64,000 nt of DNA. Source: Nymphaea colorata (taxonomy: Eukaryota; Streptophyta; Magnoliopsida; Nymphaeales; Nymphaeaceae). The translations under genes and the position numbers were made by a program. Shown piece by piece: positions 1-12,174 of the stretch; the first letter of the stretch is position 1, and each line of letters begins with the position of its first letter. The notes beneath the pieces were generated by a model that saw only the letters and a program-made list of their open reading frames with translations, ran no database searches and was not told the DNA's origin. The DNA lies in contig NC_045148.1 in the NCBI RefSeq assembly GCF_008831285.2, forward strand, positions 7,569,001 to 7,633,000, written 5' to 3'.

Positions 1-2
1 GC

Positions 3-192
3 ATCTGCTTGCGTGGGTTGATCTTCCACGCCAACTTCTTCACCAGATTGTCTGATGGCCGATCTGTCACGCAGAGTTGCGGTGCGATGTACAGTATAGA
101 CCCATCGTTTCTGCACTTAAACGTTGCAGCTGCGCCACCACCGGCAGCGCCACCGTCCGCCCACCATTCTCCTAAGGAAACAAGCGGTGAGT
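3..192 (+). other. possible exon fragment of an unrecognised gene cut by the window edge
   Basis: An open frame runs from the window edge through about 63 codons and is richer in GC than the AT-rich DNA after it. It encodes a stretch with Cys and aromatic residues followed by an Ala/Pro-rich tail. A good 5' splice site (GCG|GTGAGT) follows at about 193, so this could be the end of an exon whose gene lies mostly to the left. I do not recognise the protein. It could also be chance or a captured gene fragment; confidence is low. Confidence 0.22.
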
Positions 193-236
193 TCTACATG
201 TCTTCTGGATGCTTTCTCTCATCCTTTTCATGTTGA

Positions 237-1637
237 TCACCCATTAATTATGACTGGAAAGCGAGAAACTCAAAGAAATTTTTTAATTAATTGACATAAA
301 AGAGTTGGGTATTTTTGTAGCAATATCAGAAACTTAGGTGTATTTTTAATAGTTTCATATGTAAGTGCCAAACGTATATGACAATTTTGAAAATTAGATT
401 CCGATCCGACCTTGAAGCTATAGTTTGTCTCTTAAAACATTTCTGGTTTCATCCCTATCCATATGCAACTCTAAAAATCAATGAAGATAGTATTTGATAA
501 TACAAAACTAGTTTTCAGGTACGCCCGTCTTCGATTATAATTTAAGTACAATTCTGCAACTGGGCTTTTCTTCTTTTTTTTTTGGCTGAAAGAGAAAGTA
601 ACAGCCATTGCTGATCTTTTTCCTTCCATTATTTCAGGGACACAAGGGCTCATGTCAAAGGGGAACATTATTGTGGCTATTATTGTTATTAGTTACTTAA
701 TCTTCGGGTAGTTGGATCCCTTGGTCGATTACCATCTACTTCTCTTTGCTCCTTTCCATGCACCTGACTCAGTAAATGAACGATCCTAGCCGGATAACTT
801 GCAACTCTGATCACCGAGTTTGCCAACTATTGGTTAACTTTCCCTTGGAACTAACACCAGTGCATGGGTGTGGGCGCATGGGGCAATTTACTTGTACAGT
901 TGTTCACTTTTTTTGTTTAAATGTTGAGTGTGGTACGCTTACTTACAGATTGATAACATGCTTCATGTTGTAAAAATTTTCATGTCTAAGCTTTCTTTCT
1001 CTCATTAATAAGAACATGTATCTGCTGATATTCATCAACTGTAAAATATATAAAATTAACAAGCATATCAGATGGATTAATCAACTCAAAAATAATTAGA
1101 ATCCGTAGATATACTTGGATCGACCTATGAGTCTGTAACCTTGGTTCATGCAAGATCGGTGAACAATATTAAGCCTATAGTAAGATCCATCTCTGATCGC
1201 TTTCTCCAACATTAAACTAGTTGCATAAAGGAATCCGTGTTACTTTCTGTACTCTCAGTATCACTTCTTCCCCAGTAATTGGGCAATGGGCTGGACTTTC
1301 AACGGATAGTTTTAGGCCTGAACGGGCCAGCCAAAGTTAAAGCTGAAGTCCCCCATTAACGCTAGGGCTTATCTCAGTTACTCTCAGGCTGTCTGTTAAC
1401 GAGTTGGGAGAGCTAGCCGGTCGTCTTCAAGCTCAAAAGGGTTTGTTAGGCTTCTATGAGGCTTCTTGTTATTGTCTCATGAATCTGCCTCAAAACACTA
1501 AGGCAGATTCAGAACATTATATACATGGTCACATTTCTTGTAGTACGATGACAAGTTCTGGAAGATATATAGATTTCAAAACTTTGGAAATGACTGCAAG
1601 AATATTAATTTAGAAAAGAACTAATAGTTTGGTACTA
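237..1637. other. intergenic, no gene seen
   Basis: AT-rich DNA with stop codons in all frames and no recognisable coding, RNA or delimited repeat feature. Short open frames here have no plausible codon content. Confidence 0.5.
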
Positions 1638-1640
1638 TTA

Positions 1641-2768
1641 GGGCCAGTTTGAATTGATAGAATTAAATACCCAAGTAAAAAGTTCTGGGTACTACCCAAG
1701 TAGAAAGTTCTGGGTACTCAGTACCAGGTTCTTGAAATGTGGAAGTTTTGGGTATACTTCATTTTGTTTGATGGGAAGGAGAAACTAAAGCAATACCTAA
1801 ATATAAAAAAGTGTAACAGTGTCTGTAAGATGATTCATAATATCACCTGCCTTGTTACAACACATAAAATCCACAAATCTGTACTTTTGCACAAATCACA
1901 TCAATTTTTAATTCAATGTAAAAGTGGATTTGCACAACAACAAAATTCGTTCACAACGCCTATAGCAAACAAATGAAACGCACGATATACCATTGTATTA
2001 TTCACAAGAAGCATAAAACACCATAATGGCAAATAATACGGGGAATGGGATGGCCGCTGCCGGCCGACCAGCAGCACTCGATCGAGAGAGAGAAGCGGAA
2101 GGGAAAGAATGCCATGGTCGATCACAGGGGAATTAGGCGGTAATTGAGAAGAAGGGGGGACTAGAGCCTCTGAGCAGTAGGAAGGCAGATTTGCGGCCAT
2201 GGTAAAACTTATTTCTCGCTCAGAAGTGATTAGAGAAAGAGGATGAAAATAATGGGATCGATTTTGTGTATTCCCAGCTGGTTTGCACTGGGATTGACTT
2301 TGGTGACTCCATTGGCTCCCAACCGGTCATCTATGATTTGGGCGTCAAATGGGGCAGGAAACGGCCGCAAGGAAGGTGACGGGAGAGGGGAAGGATCAAG
2401 AGGCAGGGGAAGAGCTAGGAAGAAGGGAAATGGAAAGGGGTAAAAGAACGGGGAAGGCATGTAACGGGGAAAGGGGAACAGGAAAGGGAGGGCGAACCAG
2501 AAGGGGAAGGGGAAGGGAAGGATGCGTTACCTGTTTGACGCAGAAGCTGCTGAAGTTGTTGTGGAGCTGCTCTGAAGAAGAAGGTATGTGATTTCTCTTC
2601 AACTGCGACTGTGGGCGCATCAGAGAGGCTCCAAAGAGGCGAAAGGTGTAAACGCGCTCCACAATCACACAAATAGTCCCGCTCCAAAAACTTTCTTGTT
2701 TGTGGAGAAATAAAACTTTTCAGTAAATTTAAACTTATAGTTTTAGTTTCAACAATTCAAACGCGTCC
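1641..2768. mobile_element. PIF/Harbinger-like non-autonomous element with a GC/purine-rich core
   Basis: The left end reads GGGCCAGTTTGAATTG. The right end, reverse-complemented, reads GGACGCGTTTGAATTG, which is 13 of 16 identical. Both ends are flanked by TTA (1638-1640 and 2769-2771), the 3-bp target typical of the PIF/Harbinger (Tourist) superfamily. The 1128-bp body has AT-rich flanks and a GC-rich, strongly purine-biased core at about 2040-2650. No transposase is visible, so the element would need one supplied elsewhere. The core differs sharply in composition from its surroundings and may be captured host DNA. The termini and TTA are seen directly; the family assignment is inferred. 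Confidence 0.55.
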
Positions 2769-3459
2769 TTATTATCGAACAATGAAGTTTTATTAGTTTA
2801 AATATTAAGGATTTTCAGTTTCTACGTACGCATTATATCATTTGAAGTTGGTGCAATTCATAATGGAATGCACTTTTCGATACATTTTCTTTGTTCTTAG
2901 AAATAATGTTTGAGTTCATAATCAAGGAATAATCAAATTTATGAATTTTTGTTAAAGACTTGACAGAGATGGTTTTGTTGCTTTAGTTTTTGCACATATG
3001 GAGGGCTATTAATAAGATTAACATCCAATGCTTTTGATTTTTCCAAAAAATTATCCAAGTGACATATTATTCTTCTTGAGATCATGAGTATCTTGTATCA
3101 ATTGAAACATTCAAGCAATTTTGCATCATTGTGCATCCATCTTCCTCGCAGGGTTCCATACTTGCATGCTTGTCTGTAACAAGAAACCTTCAAACCATGA
3201 ATTTGCAACTTTAAAGATCATTTGGCAGAAAGGATATTATGCAAGTGTCTCATGAATCTATCTCAAATATTGAAGTATATTCACGACTCTATCTTTGGAG
3301 TAGATTCATAAACCACTCGCAAAGTGTCTCCTACACATATGTAGCACAATTTCATGTTATCACTAATATGAATCCTTGCAAATAATTGAATCCATGTAAA
3401 TCAAGTAACTTTGGTATGCCAGTTCAAGGTGCTCAACTACTTTTCTCTTGTTGGTAAAT

Positions 3460-3461
<2 letters not shown>

Positions 3462-3504
<43 letters not shown>
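3462..3504. repeat. poly(T) tract of about 43 bases
   Basis: An uninterrupted T run preceded by ordinary AT-rich sequence. It may be the poly(A) tail of a minus-strand retroposon, but I found no body or target duplication to prove that. Confidence 0.8.
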
Positions 3505-3507
<3 letters not shown>

Positions 3508-3598
3508 TTGTTTGGGTATCTCATCTGATGGCAAGAGCAATGCTGGAGACATATGTGGGCTCCTACTATTTTCAATTTGAGAATGAGATTAAACCTAC

Positions 3599-3704
3599 GG
3601 GGCCTTAGTTTTGATCATAAATTAGTCACCATTAGGTATATTAATGGATCTGGGGCCTTAGTTTTGATCATAAATTAGTCACCATTAGGTATATTAATGG
3701 ATCT
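3599..3704. repeat. perfect 53-bp tandem duplication
   Basis: Bases 3599-3651 are repeated exactly at 3652-3704. The unit is the left border of the following TCGGAT-motif repeat, so the duplication doubled that element's end. Perfect identity implies that it is recent. Confidence 0.9.
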
Positions 3705-4764
3705 GATTCGAATCGGATGTACTTTATCAAATTTTTACATACTTCAATTATAAATAAAGAAACGTCTATTTTGTATCTGAATCCAGATCTGAATTCATAA
3801 TTTGTATCCACTCCAAATACTGTTTTAGTTCACAACTGACTTCATATCCAACTTTTAAACCAAATCTCAACCTTATTGCAATATATTAGAAACAAATTTT
3901 GAAAATGGATGGATATTAGATATAAAATACTTACTTAAGACTAAATGATCCATATCTGGTTGAATATTTATTAAGTAATTCGTATCTGGATCTGTTCGAC
4001 TGACATTTCCCAAATCCAAATCCAATCTGATATCTTTAATTGGATGTAGAATTTTTTCCATATCTGATTTTTTTTCTAAGAAGGTTGGTTGCACATCCAA
4101 TCCAAATCAGATTTATTGACGTTCCTATTAAGTAAAAAATGTTCCTTCTGAACTGAAAATCGGACATTTTTGTTTGTTGAATTTTTCTGATAACAAAGTA
4201 AATAAATGGACAATTACAAGATAAATTTTCACCCATAAATTTGTGGTTGGATCGGATGTAATTGGGCAGCATGTTTTTTGGATTTCAATGGGATCTTGAG
4301 CAGGAGCAGGAGCTGGATCAGTTATTGCATATTTTAAATCATACTTAGGTATTTTAATATATCTTATTTGGATAAGATATACTATCAGATCCAAAAAAAA
4401 GTCAGTTATGAAGAAAAAAATTAATATCCCATTAAAAAATCGGATCTAATTTAGATTTAAGAAATTACATTTGGTCGAATTCGGGTAAACATAAATAATC
4501 TGATTGCATTTGGATTCTCATCTTTGGTTTGAATAAATATTTTATATCTACCCTCTTATATTTTGAAAATGAGTCAGATTTGGTTCAAAATTTAAATTCA
4601 AATTCAGATATACATGTAAAGATTGATTGTGAAATTGGATTTCAGATTCAAATTTGAATATGACTTTCATTTAAATCCGAATTTGAATTGTAAATATTTA
4701 AAAAAATAAATGTGGTTAAGGTAATTCAATTTAAATCTGATCCATTAACATCACTAATCAAAAC
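3661..4764. repeat. TCGGAT-motif repeat region with inverted ends
   Basis: The region begins GTTTTGATCATAAATTAGTC and ends ACTAATCAAAAC, so the borders are inverted copies; a shared segment reading TTAATGGATCTGAT lies just inside. The interior is saturated with degenerate GGATCTGAT/ATCCGAAT words in both orientations. It resembles the better-delimited element at 43545-43942 but is longer and more decayed, perhaps composite. No coding capacity is seen. Confidence 0.5.
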
Positions 4765-4829
4765 AATTGATCGGATACTTTCCTACTGCATCCGACCCGG
4801 ATCTTGATCAATTCAGTACGGGTCTTGGT

Positions 4830-5100
4830 CATACCCGGCCATTGGCACCCCACTCGCGCATCGCCGTCCTCCCGTTCAAAACAAAGCTGCAGGAGCCGTC
4901 GTCTTCCTCGCTTTCAGACTGCCGCTGCGGTAGCCGCCGTCCGCCTCCGAAGCAGCTTTTCGCCATCGTCCGACTGTGGGAGGGCAAGAGCGAGTTCGTC
5001 ATCATCCTCAGAATTAGTCAAAATGGGGCTTTGTTTCGGCCTTCTCCATCTCTCGATGTGTGGATTACGACCAGTTCAGGTAGCCCCCTCTTTCCTTCTG
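4830..5100 (+). promoter_or_regulatory. possible 5' non-coding exon/promoter region upstream of the DUF1764 gene
   Basis: A GC-rich stretch abruptly follows AT-rich repeats and is succeeded by C/T-rich DNA and a possible 5' splice site (TTCAG|GTAGCC at about 5090). This looks like the first, non-coding exon of a plant gene. The next good coding exon on the same strand is at 9117, preceded by a plausible 3' splice site (TTTATGTGCAG at about 9001), which would imply a 3.9-kb 5'-UTR intron. A second candidate start region is the (CT)n-rich stretch at 7140-7270. Transcript data would be needed to decide. Confidence 0.25.
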
Positions 5101-5495
5101 TCTTTCTCTCCTTTTCTCTCTTTCATGGTTTACTGGATTCGAGTAGTTAGGAAGCCCTAAAGTTTGTCTCGTCTCTTGGCCATCTCCTTCCATGTTAGCA
5201 CGGGCTCACTGGACGATCGGGAACCCTGGCTCTCTCGCCCTTATCTACCTTTTCTCTTTCTTTCTCTTTCGTTCGTTTAGTTTTGCTCTTCTTGAGCTCG
5301 GTGGACTTCGACTGTTCGAAAATTCTTTATTGTACGGTGACTTCCTAATCCTCCTTCAGAATCGAATCGAATAGCTCCGGCGACCGAGGAGATTGGACTT
5401 GGTTTGTTTTTCGTAAGCTTCATTCGGAGGAAGAGACCGATCTTTTCTTGAGGGAGCAATATGATTTGTTCGTTCTTTTGTGTTGGGGGGGGGGA

Positions 5496-5611
5496 TTTAT
5501 ATGTTGGTCTTTGAGTAATTGGATGATATCATGTACAAGTTAGTTGCCTATACATCTTTTACAGTTTATATGTTGGTCTTTGAGTAATTGGATGATATCA
5601 TGTAAAAGTTC
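5496..5611. repeat. local direct repeat, about 45-bp unit, 69-bp period
   Basis: A unit beginning TTTATATGTTGGTCTTTGAG occurs at 5496 and again at 5565 with only one or two differences. It is a simple local duplication in non-coding DNA. Confidence 0.85.
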
Positions 5612-7200
5612 ACCACCATCGGTCCACCATTAACACAAACCTTGCTTTCACAATTTCATGAGGAACAAGCTGGTGAAACAGTGATGAATACGTTGAGGAC
5701 TTATACTCCTTTTTTCAATAGGTAATTAATTTGAGATTTTGAAGATTTAGTTTAGGCTATGAAGTGCTGGAAATTAGAAATAGAGATTCAGAAGTTAATT
5801 TTTAAAAAAATTAGTCTGTTTCTGTGGTTTATAAAAATGCAACGATTTTGGTCCTGAAGCTTATGCTTCGCTTCGCCTGGGTGCTGCGCTTATTTCATAA
5901 GCTTAGCGCTTAGCTTCACGTCATCGCACTTAACAACATTGTTCATTATCTAATAAGGGACTAATTTTGTAAAATGTCAGATGTTTTAGGATTTCCATTC
6001 CCTTTATTTTTTAAAGTTGATGCTATTGTTAGATATGGTGGTTCAAAGTTTTTTCTTCAATGAAGAGATTGAGATAGAGACTAGAGCTTAAGCACTTCAT
6101 CACCATTTGCAACTGGGGATACTGCAAAAGTATATATCATGTACAGAAAATGTCAAACTGTATAGTTTGCTTTTCACAAACAGTTGGTAAAATGCATAGA
6201 GAAGTCAGAAGTTCTTATAGTTCAACTTACCTAAATAATTGGTTTAGCAAGCAATGAACCTCTTTTCAGTAACTATTCTCCTTGGCTTTTGGGAACACAT
6301 GACTTCATATTGTGTAGCAAAACTAAGTTCATGTAATTGTGCAGAACGAATTCAGTTGGTGGACAAATTAAAACTCATGTTATGCAGTCCATGTGAAAGG
6401 CCTAGGTATTCTATAGATCTATCTTTCTAACTCTGAGCTTCTTGGACCACAAGAATGGAATCGTTCACAGAGTTTGTTAGGTAGATCTATAGAATACCTA
6501 GATCTATTTTTGATATGTTCTAATAAAAGGGTAGGAGGCTTCTTCCTCCTGAAGGTTTGATTCAGAATTCCATTCTTGGATTACATGGATTCTATTGTTG
6601 GTTCTTCTGGCAACACTAGTAGTTCAAATGAGAATAACAGGGTCTAGACAAAACGAAAAGAGCGGTACCATGGGGAGGAGAAGATATATTTTCTCAAAAC
6701 TATGATGCTTCAACTAGTAGTTTTTTGTTAACCTCTCCGTTCCTTTATGAAGAAAATTTGCTAAAAACTTATCTTTTTCTTTAAAGGCACTCTTAGAACC
6801 TTTGTTGGCTATAGTCTTTTTTTGTGCATATCATATAGAAATAGAGAGTTTTGTTAATTTCTTATTGTTACTGATCTTATTCACAAGCAAAATAAATGCA
6901 ATGTTGTGTGAGTTGGACTCACATAATCCTTATGATCTGTCCAGAATTTCAGTGTCATAACAGAACGATCTTTTCTAACATATAAATTTTTGTATCAGAA
7001 TCATACATATTACCAAGCCACTGTGAAACATGAGTTAAAGAAAACAAAAAAGGCAATTGAAAGTACCGAACTTTAGATATGTCATCGCAGTATAAAAAAA
7101 TTGTATCTGGATCCAGGTACCAGATTTTGTGTTCCTTTTGTTAAGGCTCTCTTTCTCTCACTGACCCAGAACCCACCCCTTCCATTCACTTTCTTGTTCT
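5612..7200. other. non-coding, possibly intronic; nothing else seen
   Basis: AT-rich sequence without a credible reading frame. A short inverted pair around the word ATCTATAGAATACCTAG occurs at about 6400-6420 and 6483-6507. If the DUF1764 transcript starts near 5 kb, this is 5'-UTR intron. Confidence 0.4.
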
Positions 7201-7206
7201 TCTCCC

Positions 7207-7208
<2 letters not shown>

Positions 7209-7238
<30 letters not shown>
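7209..7238. repeat. (CT)n microsatellite
   Basis: About 14 CT units in a pyrimidine-rich stretch (7140-7270). CT arrays are common in plant 5' leaders, so this may mark a transcription start, but there is no direct evidence for one. Confidence 0.85.
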
Positions 7239-7241
<3 letters not shown>

Positions 7242-9116
7242 TGCTTGCTCTGGCTGCTAGGAGGCAACCTCGTCTCCTTGTTTGCCTTATATAATCAAAT
7301 AAGTTGGTACCCAGCAAGAGAATTCATTTCCTTATGTAACATTGTGTTAAAATCTTTTGTTGTACAAAAATATCATATGTTGAGAGGCCTATTTGAGATA
7401 TTGGCTAAGGTGTTGTTGAGTTGAATTGAGAGTATTCATCTTGATCACAATATCTGAGGACTAAAATGCAGATGAATTGCTTGGAGTGACCAGACTAAAC
7501 AACTTCGTGACACACATTGTGGAAACATTGTAAAATTTTCCAATTATACTGTGCCAGCCCAAGGACGGGTACAGGTGCATGCCAAACATTTTCAACTATA
7601 CTATTACTTTGGCTAAGGAAGTTAACTAACATGCATAACATTATATAAGTTAGGGTGGAGGAATTGGAAGTAGCTTTAAGGAAGCTATGCTGGTCTTTTG
7701 TAAGAATGAGCATTGAATCTCATTACTGACCCAAAGGCATTCAGATCGTAATGCTGACGGGTTCAAGTAGAGATGTTTTTATTAAAAGTCATTGTTGATG
7801 CTCCACTCAGAGGTGTTTGATGGTTTATATTCAGTACTGCAATAATGCATTTGGGTTGTTTAAATCTAATGGTTGAACTGAGGCCTTTCTGAGGAAACCA
7901 GGCTTACCTTCATTGAAGTGGTTCTTTGTGAAGAATAGGACCTCCTCTTAAATAATGAAAGCAAGTCAATTGGAAAGTTGTATCCAAGCTTGAATGCTGG
8001 ACCTATTCCTCTGCACCTTGGCTTTCAGATTAGTTCTGCACATTGGCTTTCAGATTAGCTCTGCTAGGAGGTCTCACAAGATAATGGTAAGGTTTAAGTC
8101 CTATGAGAAGAAAGTAAACTGCTAACTGGATGCTGATGAAGAAATGTAACACAAATGGGTCAAAGCGATGAGAGTTTTCATTTTCTTTTTTCGCAATCAC
8201 GGTACTGGGTAATTTCAGTTTGTAATAATACTATTCCTGCATTAAGAAATATTATTAGCTCTTTCATCCAGTACCCGGAAGGACTGCTGACAGTCTTCTG
8301 CAGTACAACATTATATAGCATATTACTTTTAAGATTTTTTTTGCCCTTTGTTTATATCATTGCAACTATGTTGTTTGTTAACATTGTAGTTGTCGACGTT
8401 CGCTGTTATCATAGTTGGACCATCAATGTTGTCATTGAACTTGCGGGGTTGATCCTTTTACAGTTGATATTTTATCCTTCTGCATCATCTGTAGATTTTG
8501 TCGACTATTATTCGCAAGCATGACACGTAATTGTAAATCTCATTTGTTTACTAAATTATTAATAAACTTGTCGGAACATCACTTCCCTTTTTGTTGTGAA
8601 ATTTCAAATTTGCTATTTTGTGCATGATCTAATAAGCACTGCTTTTTGTGTGAACTAAATTTGAAAGATGGTGTTTCCCATAATACTATTTTTTTTAAGT
8701 TATTAATTGTCCAATAATGTTTGAACCTGATGATTGTTTATTCAATTTTTAACAACTCAACCTTTGCACATGGTGGCAATTAAATGGTTTTTGCTGATTC
8801 GCTGAGTTGGTTTTAAGAATCGTATATCTGTTCATTGTTATGTGCATGCGGGGAGGCTTTTACTACTGCTTGCTGCTTGCTGCTTGCTGCTTGCTCATGT
8901 CCACAGATTATTGATTGCGTTTGTATCTGACTCATGCAAAAGTAATTTTTTGACACTTTTGTTATTGTTAGTTGTTGCCAAGTAAATCTCTTTATGTGCA
9001 GGTTGCTATGCTGCGATAAATCAACTTTAAATTTTGTGAGTTGTCCTGTGGACTCAAGGCCAAACCGTTCTTTAGTTAACTTCTGCAAAAATTTGGGTAG
9101 CTGATGTGCATGGTCA

Positions 9117-9506
9117 ATGGGGAAAAAGCGAGTTTCAGAGCAAGATCCTCAGCATCCTTCTCAACAGACAGTTGATTCTAATTCAGATAAGAAGCAAAAA
9201 CCATCAAATGAAATTGATGAAATCTTCTCTATTAAGAAGAAAAAAAAGTTGAAGACATCTGAAGCTTTACCCAAGGAAAACACAGTTGGTGAAGAAAGTT
9301 CTTCACTGCCAAAGGATTCCAAGGCAAAGAAAAAGGGCAAAAAGAAAGCTTCTCCTAAGGGAAATGGGTCGGTTGATCCTCCTCCTCGAGTGAGAAAAAA
9401 GACAGCTGATGGATTGACCATATATTCTGCAGAAGAACTTGGTTTCGACAATCCCGATGCTGGTGGCACTGCACTTTGCCCATTTGACTGCAGTTGTTGT
9501 TTTTGA
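9117..9506 (+). CDS. DUF1764 family protein, Lys-rich, 129 aa
   Basis: The single coding exon begins at the first ATG after a plausible 3' splice site near 9001 and ends in TGA. The first 100 residues are highly charged, with several Lys clusters (for example KKKKKLK near residue 40 and KAKKKGKKK near 70) and many Ser, Gln and Pro: low-complexity and probably disordered. The last 35 residues carry the family signature, with VRKKTADGLTIYS, then an acidic EELG segment, and the terminus GGTALCPFDCSCCF. That Cys-rich C-terminus and the basic body are what I recognise as DUF1764, a small conserved eukaryotic family of unknown function. The basic clusters would suit a nuclear or nucleolar, RNA-associated protein, but that is inference. 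The gene is complete and undisturbed. Confidence 0.85.
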   Translation: MGKKRVSEQDPQHPSQQTVDSNSDKKQKPSNEIDEIFSIKKKKKLKTSEALPKENTVGEESSSLPKDSKAKKKGKKKASPKGNGSVDPPPRVRKKTADGLTIYSAEELGFDNPDAGGTALCPFDCSCCF

Positions 9507-9894
9507 TGTGTCTTATAACTTGAGAGCAGGTGTCTTTGCTCCAAATCTGTCCCATTTCCACTTGAAATTGGAATTTTTTTTTGTCATCATTTGTCTTTAA
9601 TGCCCGTCATTTAGAGATGATGTCATTTTTGATCTCTAATTTGGAGTAAACCTACATTTGAAGACAATCTGAGGCTTATTATTGGTATATCTTCGAGCCA
9701 TGATCTTGTCCTTTAAAAATTTTTAGACTTTCTTGACTCTCAATTTTGTAGCCGAGGGTTACCTCTTAATGTGCTTGGGCTTAGTAATCGTGGTCTTGAC
9801 TCTTGGAGTGACCACTTCTTGCTATCTTACAAGGCCAGGACTACCACAGTTCGGACCTTCTGACCATCAACAGTACAGGTTGCGTTGAGCATGG

Positions 9895-10064
9895 CTTCTT
9901 GGCACCTTTTTCTGTTCTTCTTGCCCATCTTCAAGTGCATGATCCTCTAAATAGGTTAGCTCTACTTTGTTTAGATGGCCTCTTCTTGGCACCTTTTTCT
10001 GTTCTTCTTGCCCATCTTCAAGTGCATGATCCTCTAAATAGGTTAGCTCTACTTTGTTTAGATG
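9895..10064. repeat. 87-bp tandem duplication downstream of the DUF1764 gene
   Basis: Bases 9895-9977 match 9982-10064 at a spacing of 87 with no difference that I can see. It lies in the 3' flank about 390 bp after the stop codon and has no coding role. Confidence 0.9.
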
Positions 10065-10069
10065 TGCCT

Positions 10070-11200
10070 CCTATTAAGTTGCATGTTCTCAAGTGTATTT
10101 ATATGTATATGTTTTATTGTTGGTTCAGTCTCTGCAGATGGTGAGAAATTCGTAGCCCAAGCCAACTAGTCCGTGTGTATGTTTATTGTGTATGTTTTAA
10201 TGGCGTTATGAACTTTTTTTTTTTCTTTTGTTTTAGCAAGCTAAGGTTTTGGCAGATACCTTGTCAGATTATGCACAGATCCATATTGAGTTCTTGATGT
10301 TTCTCAACTTGGCCTTTTCTGCACTCCCTTATCCAGGTGAGTAGAGAAGAAAGCACAAAGCACCACGCAAGTGAAAAGAAAAAGAGAGTGAAAGGTAAAA
10401 GAAAATTGTGAAGGTTCTAAAGTTGCTGGGCGATGTCGCTTATCTAATTTCATCAGCATCAGCAGCCAACCAGATTAAGCCAAGGGAGATGCATCTCGGT
10501 TATTGAACTCTTGAGTTCTTTCACAAGATCGCGTATTCAGCTGCCGCTCTATGACCTATGCACTAGAATGTGTGAGACTTTCTAGTGCAAACTGGTCCTA
10601 ACCCAAAGTATGATCCCGACTAACTTCGTTTTAGAGAAAATGCCACAAAAGGTGCTTGACTACTAATGGAATGATAAAAACATGCTCATCTACAAAAAGG
10701 AAAAGAAAAGAAAAAAACTGACTCTATCTTTTGGCTTAGATGGTTGGAGTGGAGATTAGAAGGTCAGCCAGTTTTGGTCATCAGCTTTCACTGATTTGGG
10801 AGCAATTTCCTAGATTCCATATCATTTAGCAAACCCCATAATTGGATGTGCTTAGGATGTTTCCTCTTGTCTGATTTGCAGCTCCTTGTGTAAATGTGTG
10901 AGCTGCTGTGTTTTGTCTGTGTATATATTGTTCTTTGGGTTGATACATAATAATAAAGCTCGGAGGGCTATCCCCAGCAGGTTTGATGCTGAACAAGCAT
11001 GTTTTTTACAAGGCCACAAGCTTGATTTTGTCCAAGGCTGAAGCCCAAGTAAATGATCCAACAGTAAAGGGTTTCTGTCGGTGCTCCACAAATCTAACCA
11101 TGTTGATGAGGTTGACGTTTTTAATTTTGGAGTTCCAAAAGAAGTGAAGAAGATTAAGGGAGGAGAGATTAGGAAAGCAAAAGGATTCTGGAGCAATGTT
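10070..11200. other. intergenic, no gene seen
   Basis: No convincing coding frame. A 114-codon minus-strand frame at 10852-11196 has no recognisable motif and sits against a repeat, so I do not count it. Confidence 0.4.
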
Positions 11201-11204
11201 GTAA

Positions 11205-11830
11205 AAGGTGTACAGTAATGTGTATCGGTAGGACCGACTTATACATTGTATTATAATGTATGGTCAGAGTATCGTAAATTGTTTTTTAATTCATAAAATT
11301 AAAAATCAGAAAAAATCGATAAGATCAGGAAAAACAAAGAAACTTTCAGAAAAATAAGGAAAAAAATATTCCATATAAAAAAAACTCGTCACATCATTCA
11401 TAAGCTAATAAGCATTAATTACAACTTTAAAGTGTTTTAGATTATTCTACATTATAAGTTCACAACATATACCTGTAGATTATCATCAATCAAGGTCCCA
11501 CCATCTCCATGGGGCCATGAGCAAACACTCTCATTCACCTGCATGTTTTTTCCTAGATCGATGATTTATTGCTCAAATTGGCGATTTTCTAGAAAACTAG
11601 CAAAACTATCTGTGTCCACAACTCTTAGACATGTTTAAAAAGAGGAAGGGAAGGGTTCTTAAAGAAAAAAAAAACAATGGAAACTCATTTTATCACTGTA
11701 TCGTATGATACCAGAGTCTATCAGCCGTATCGCTTGTATTGTGTGATACACATAGCATATCGTGTATCATAGGCGTATCGTATAGATTTTTCAAAAGTAT
11801 ATGGTACGTATCGTGTGATGTGGTTACCTT
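11205..11830. repeat. GTATCG-motif degenerate repeat
   Basis: The borders contain AAGGTGTACAGTAATGTGTA on the left and GATGTGGTTACCTT on the right, weakly inverted copies of each other. Both flanking stretches are full of GTATCG/CGATAC words (GTATCGTGTGATAC and similar). The middle is AT-rich. No clear target duplication is visible, so the limits are approximate. The construction resembles the other motif-rich elements in this window. Confidence 0.4.
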
Positions 11831-12174
11831 CTCAAAGACATATTGCAGATTATGGGAATCTCCTTAGCGAATCGATGCATTTTTCCAGTTGACTATAAAT
11901 GACTTTCAATCACTGTTAGAGTCCTTGGATTCAAATCCAATTGCCGCAAACTTGATTGTATCTAATGTGAAGTTAATCATAAACGATGACAATTTTGACG
12001 AGTCTCATATATGGTTACGCCTAATCACTATTTTGTCATTTCATTTCATAAATTTGTATACAATTTTAAGCTAGCTAACAGTCATGTCATGTGATGATGC
12101 ATTGAACTATGAGTATAATAAGCCGTCAACAGAACTTTTTGAGAACTTGCATTTGTGACTTACCATAAAAATTG

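Noticed and set aside
4767-5160. Two overlapping frames of 118-127 codons in GC-rich DNA
   Set aside because: Ser/Pro/Arg-rich translations differ by frame with no motif; the region is better read as a non-coding first exon or promoter.
8155-8523. 122-codon plus-strand open frame, hydrophobic
   Set aside because: No recognisable motif, AT-driven codon content (Ile/Phe/Leu-rich by composition) and no splice context; likely chance in the upstream flank of the DUF1764 gene.
10852-11196. 114-codon minus-strand open frame
   Set aside because: Borders a GTATCG repeat, no motif or homology that I recognise.
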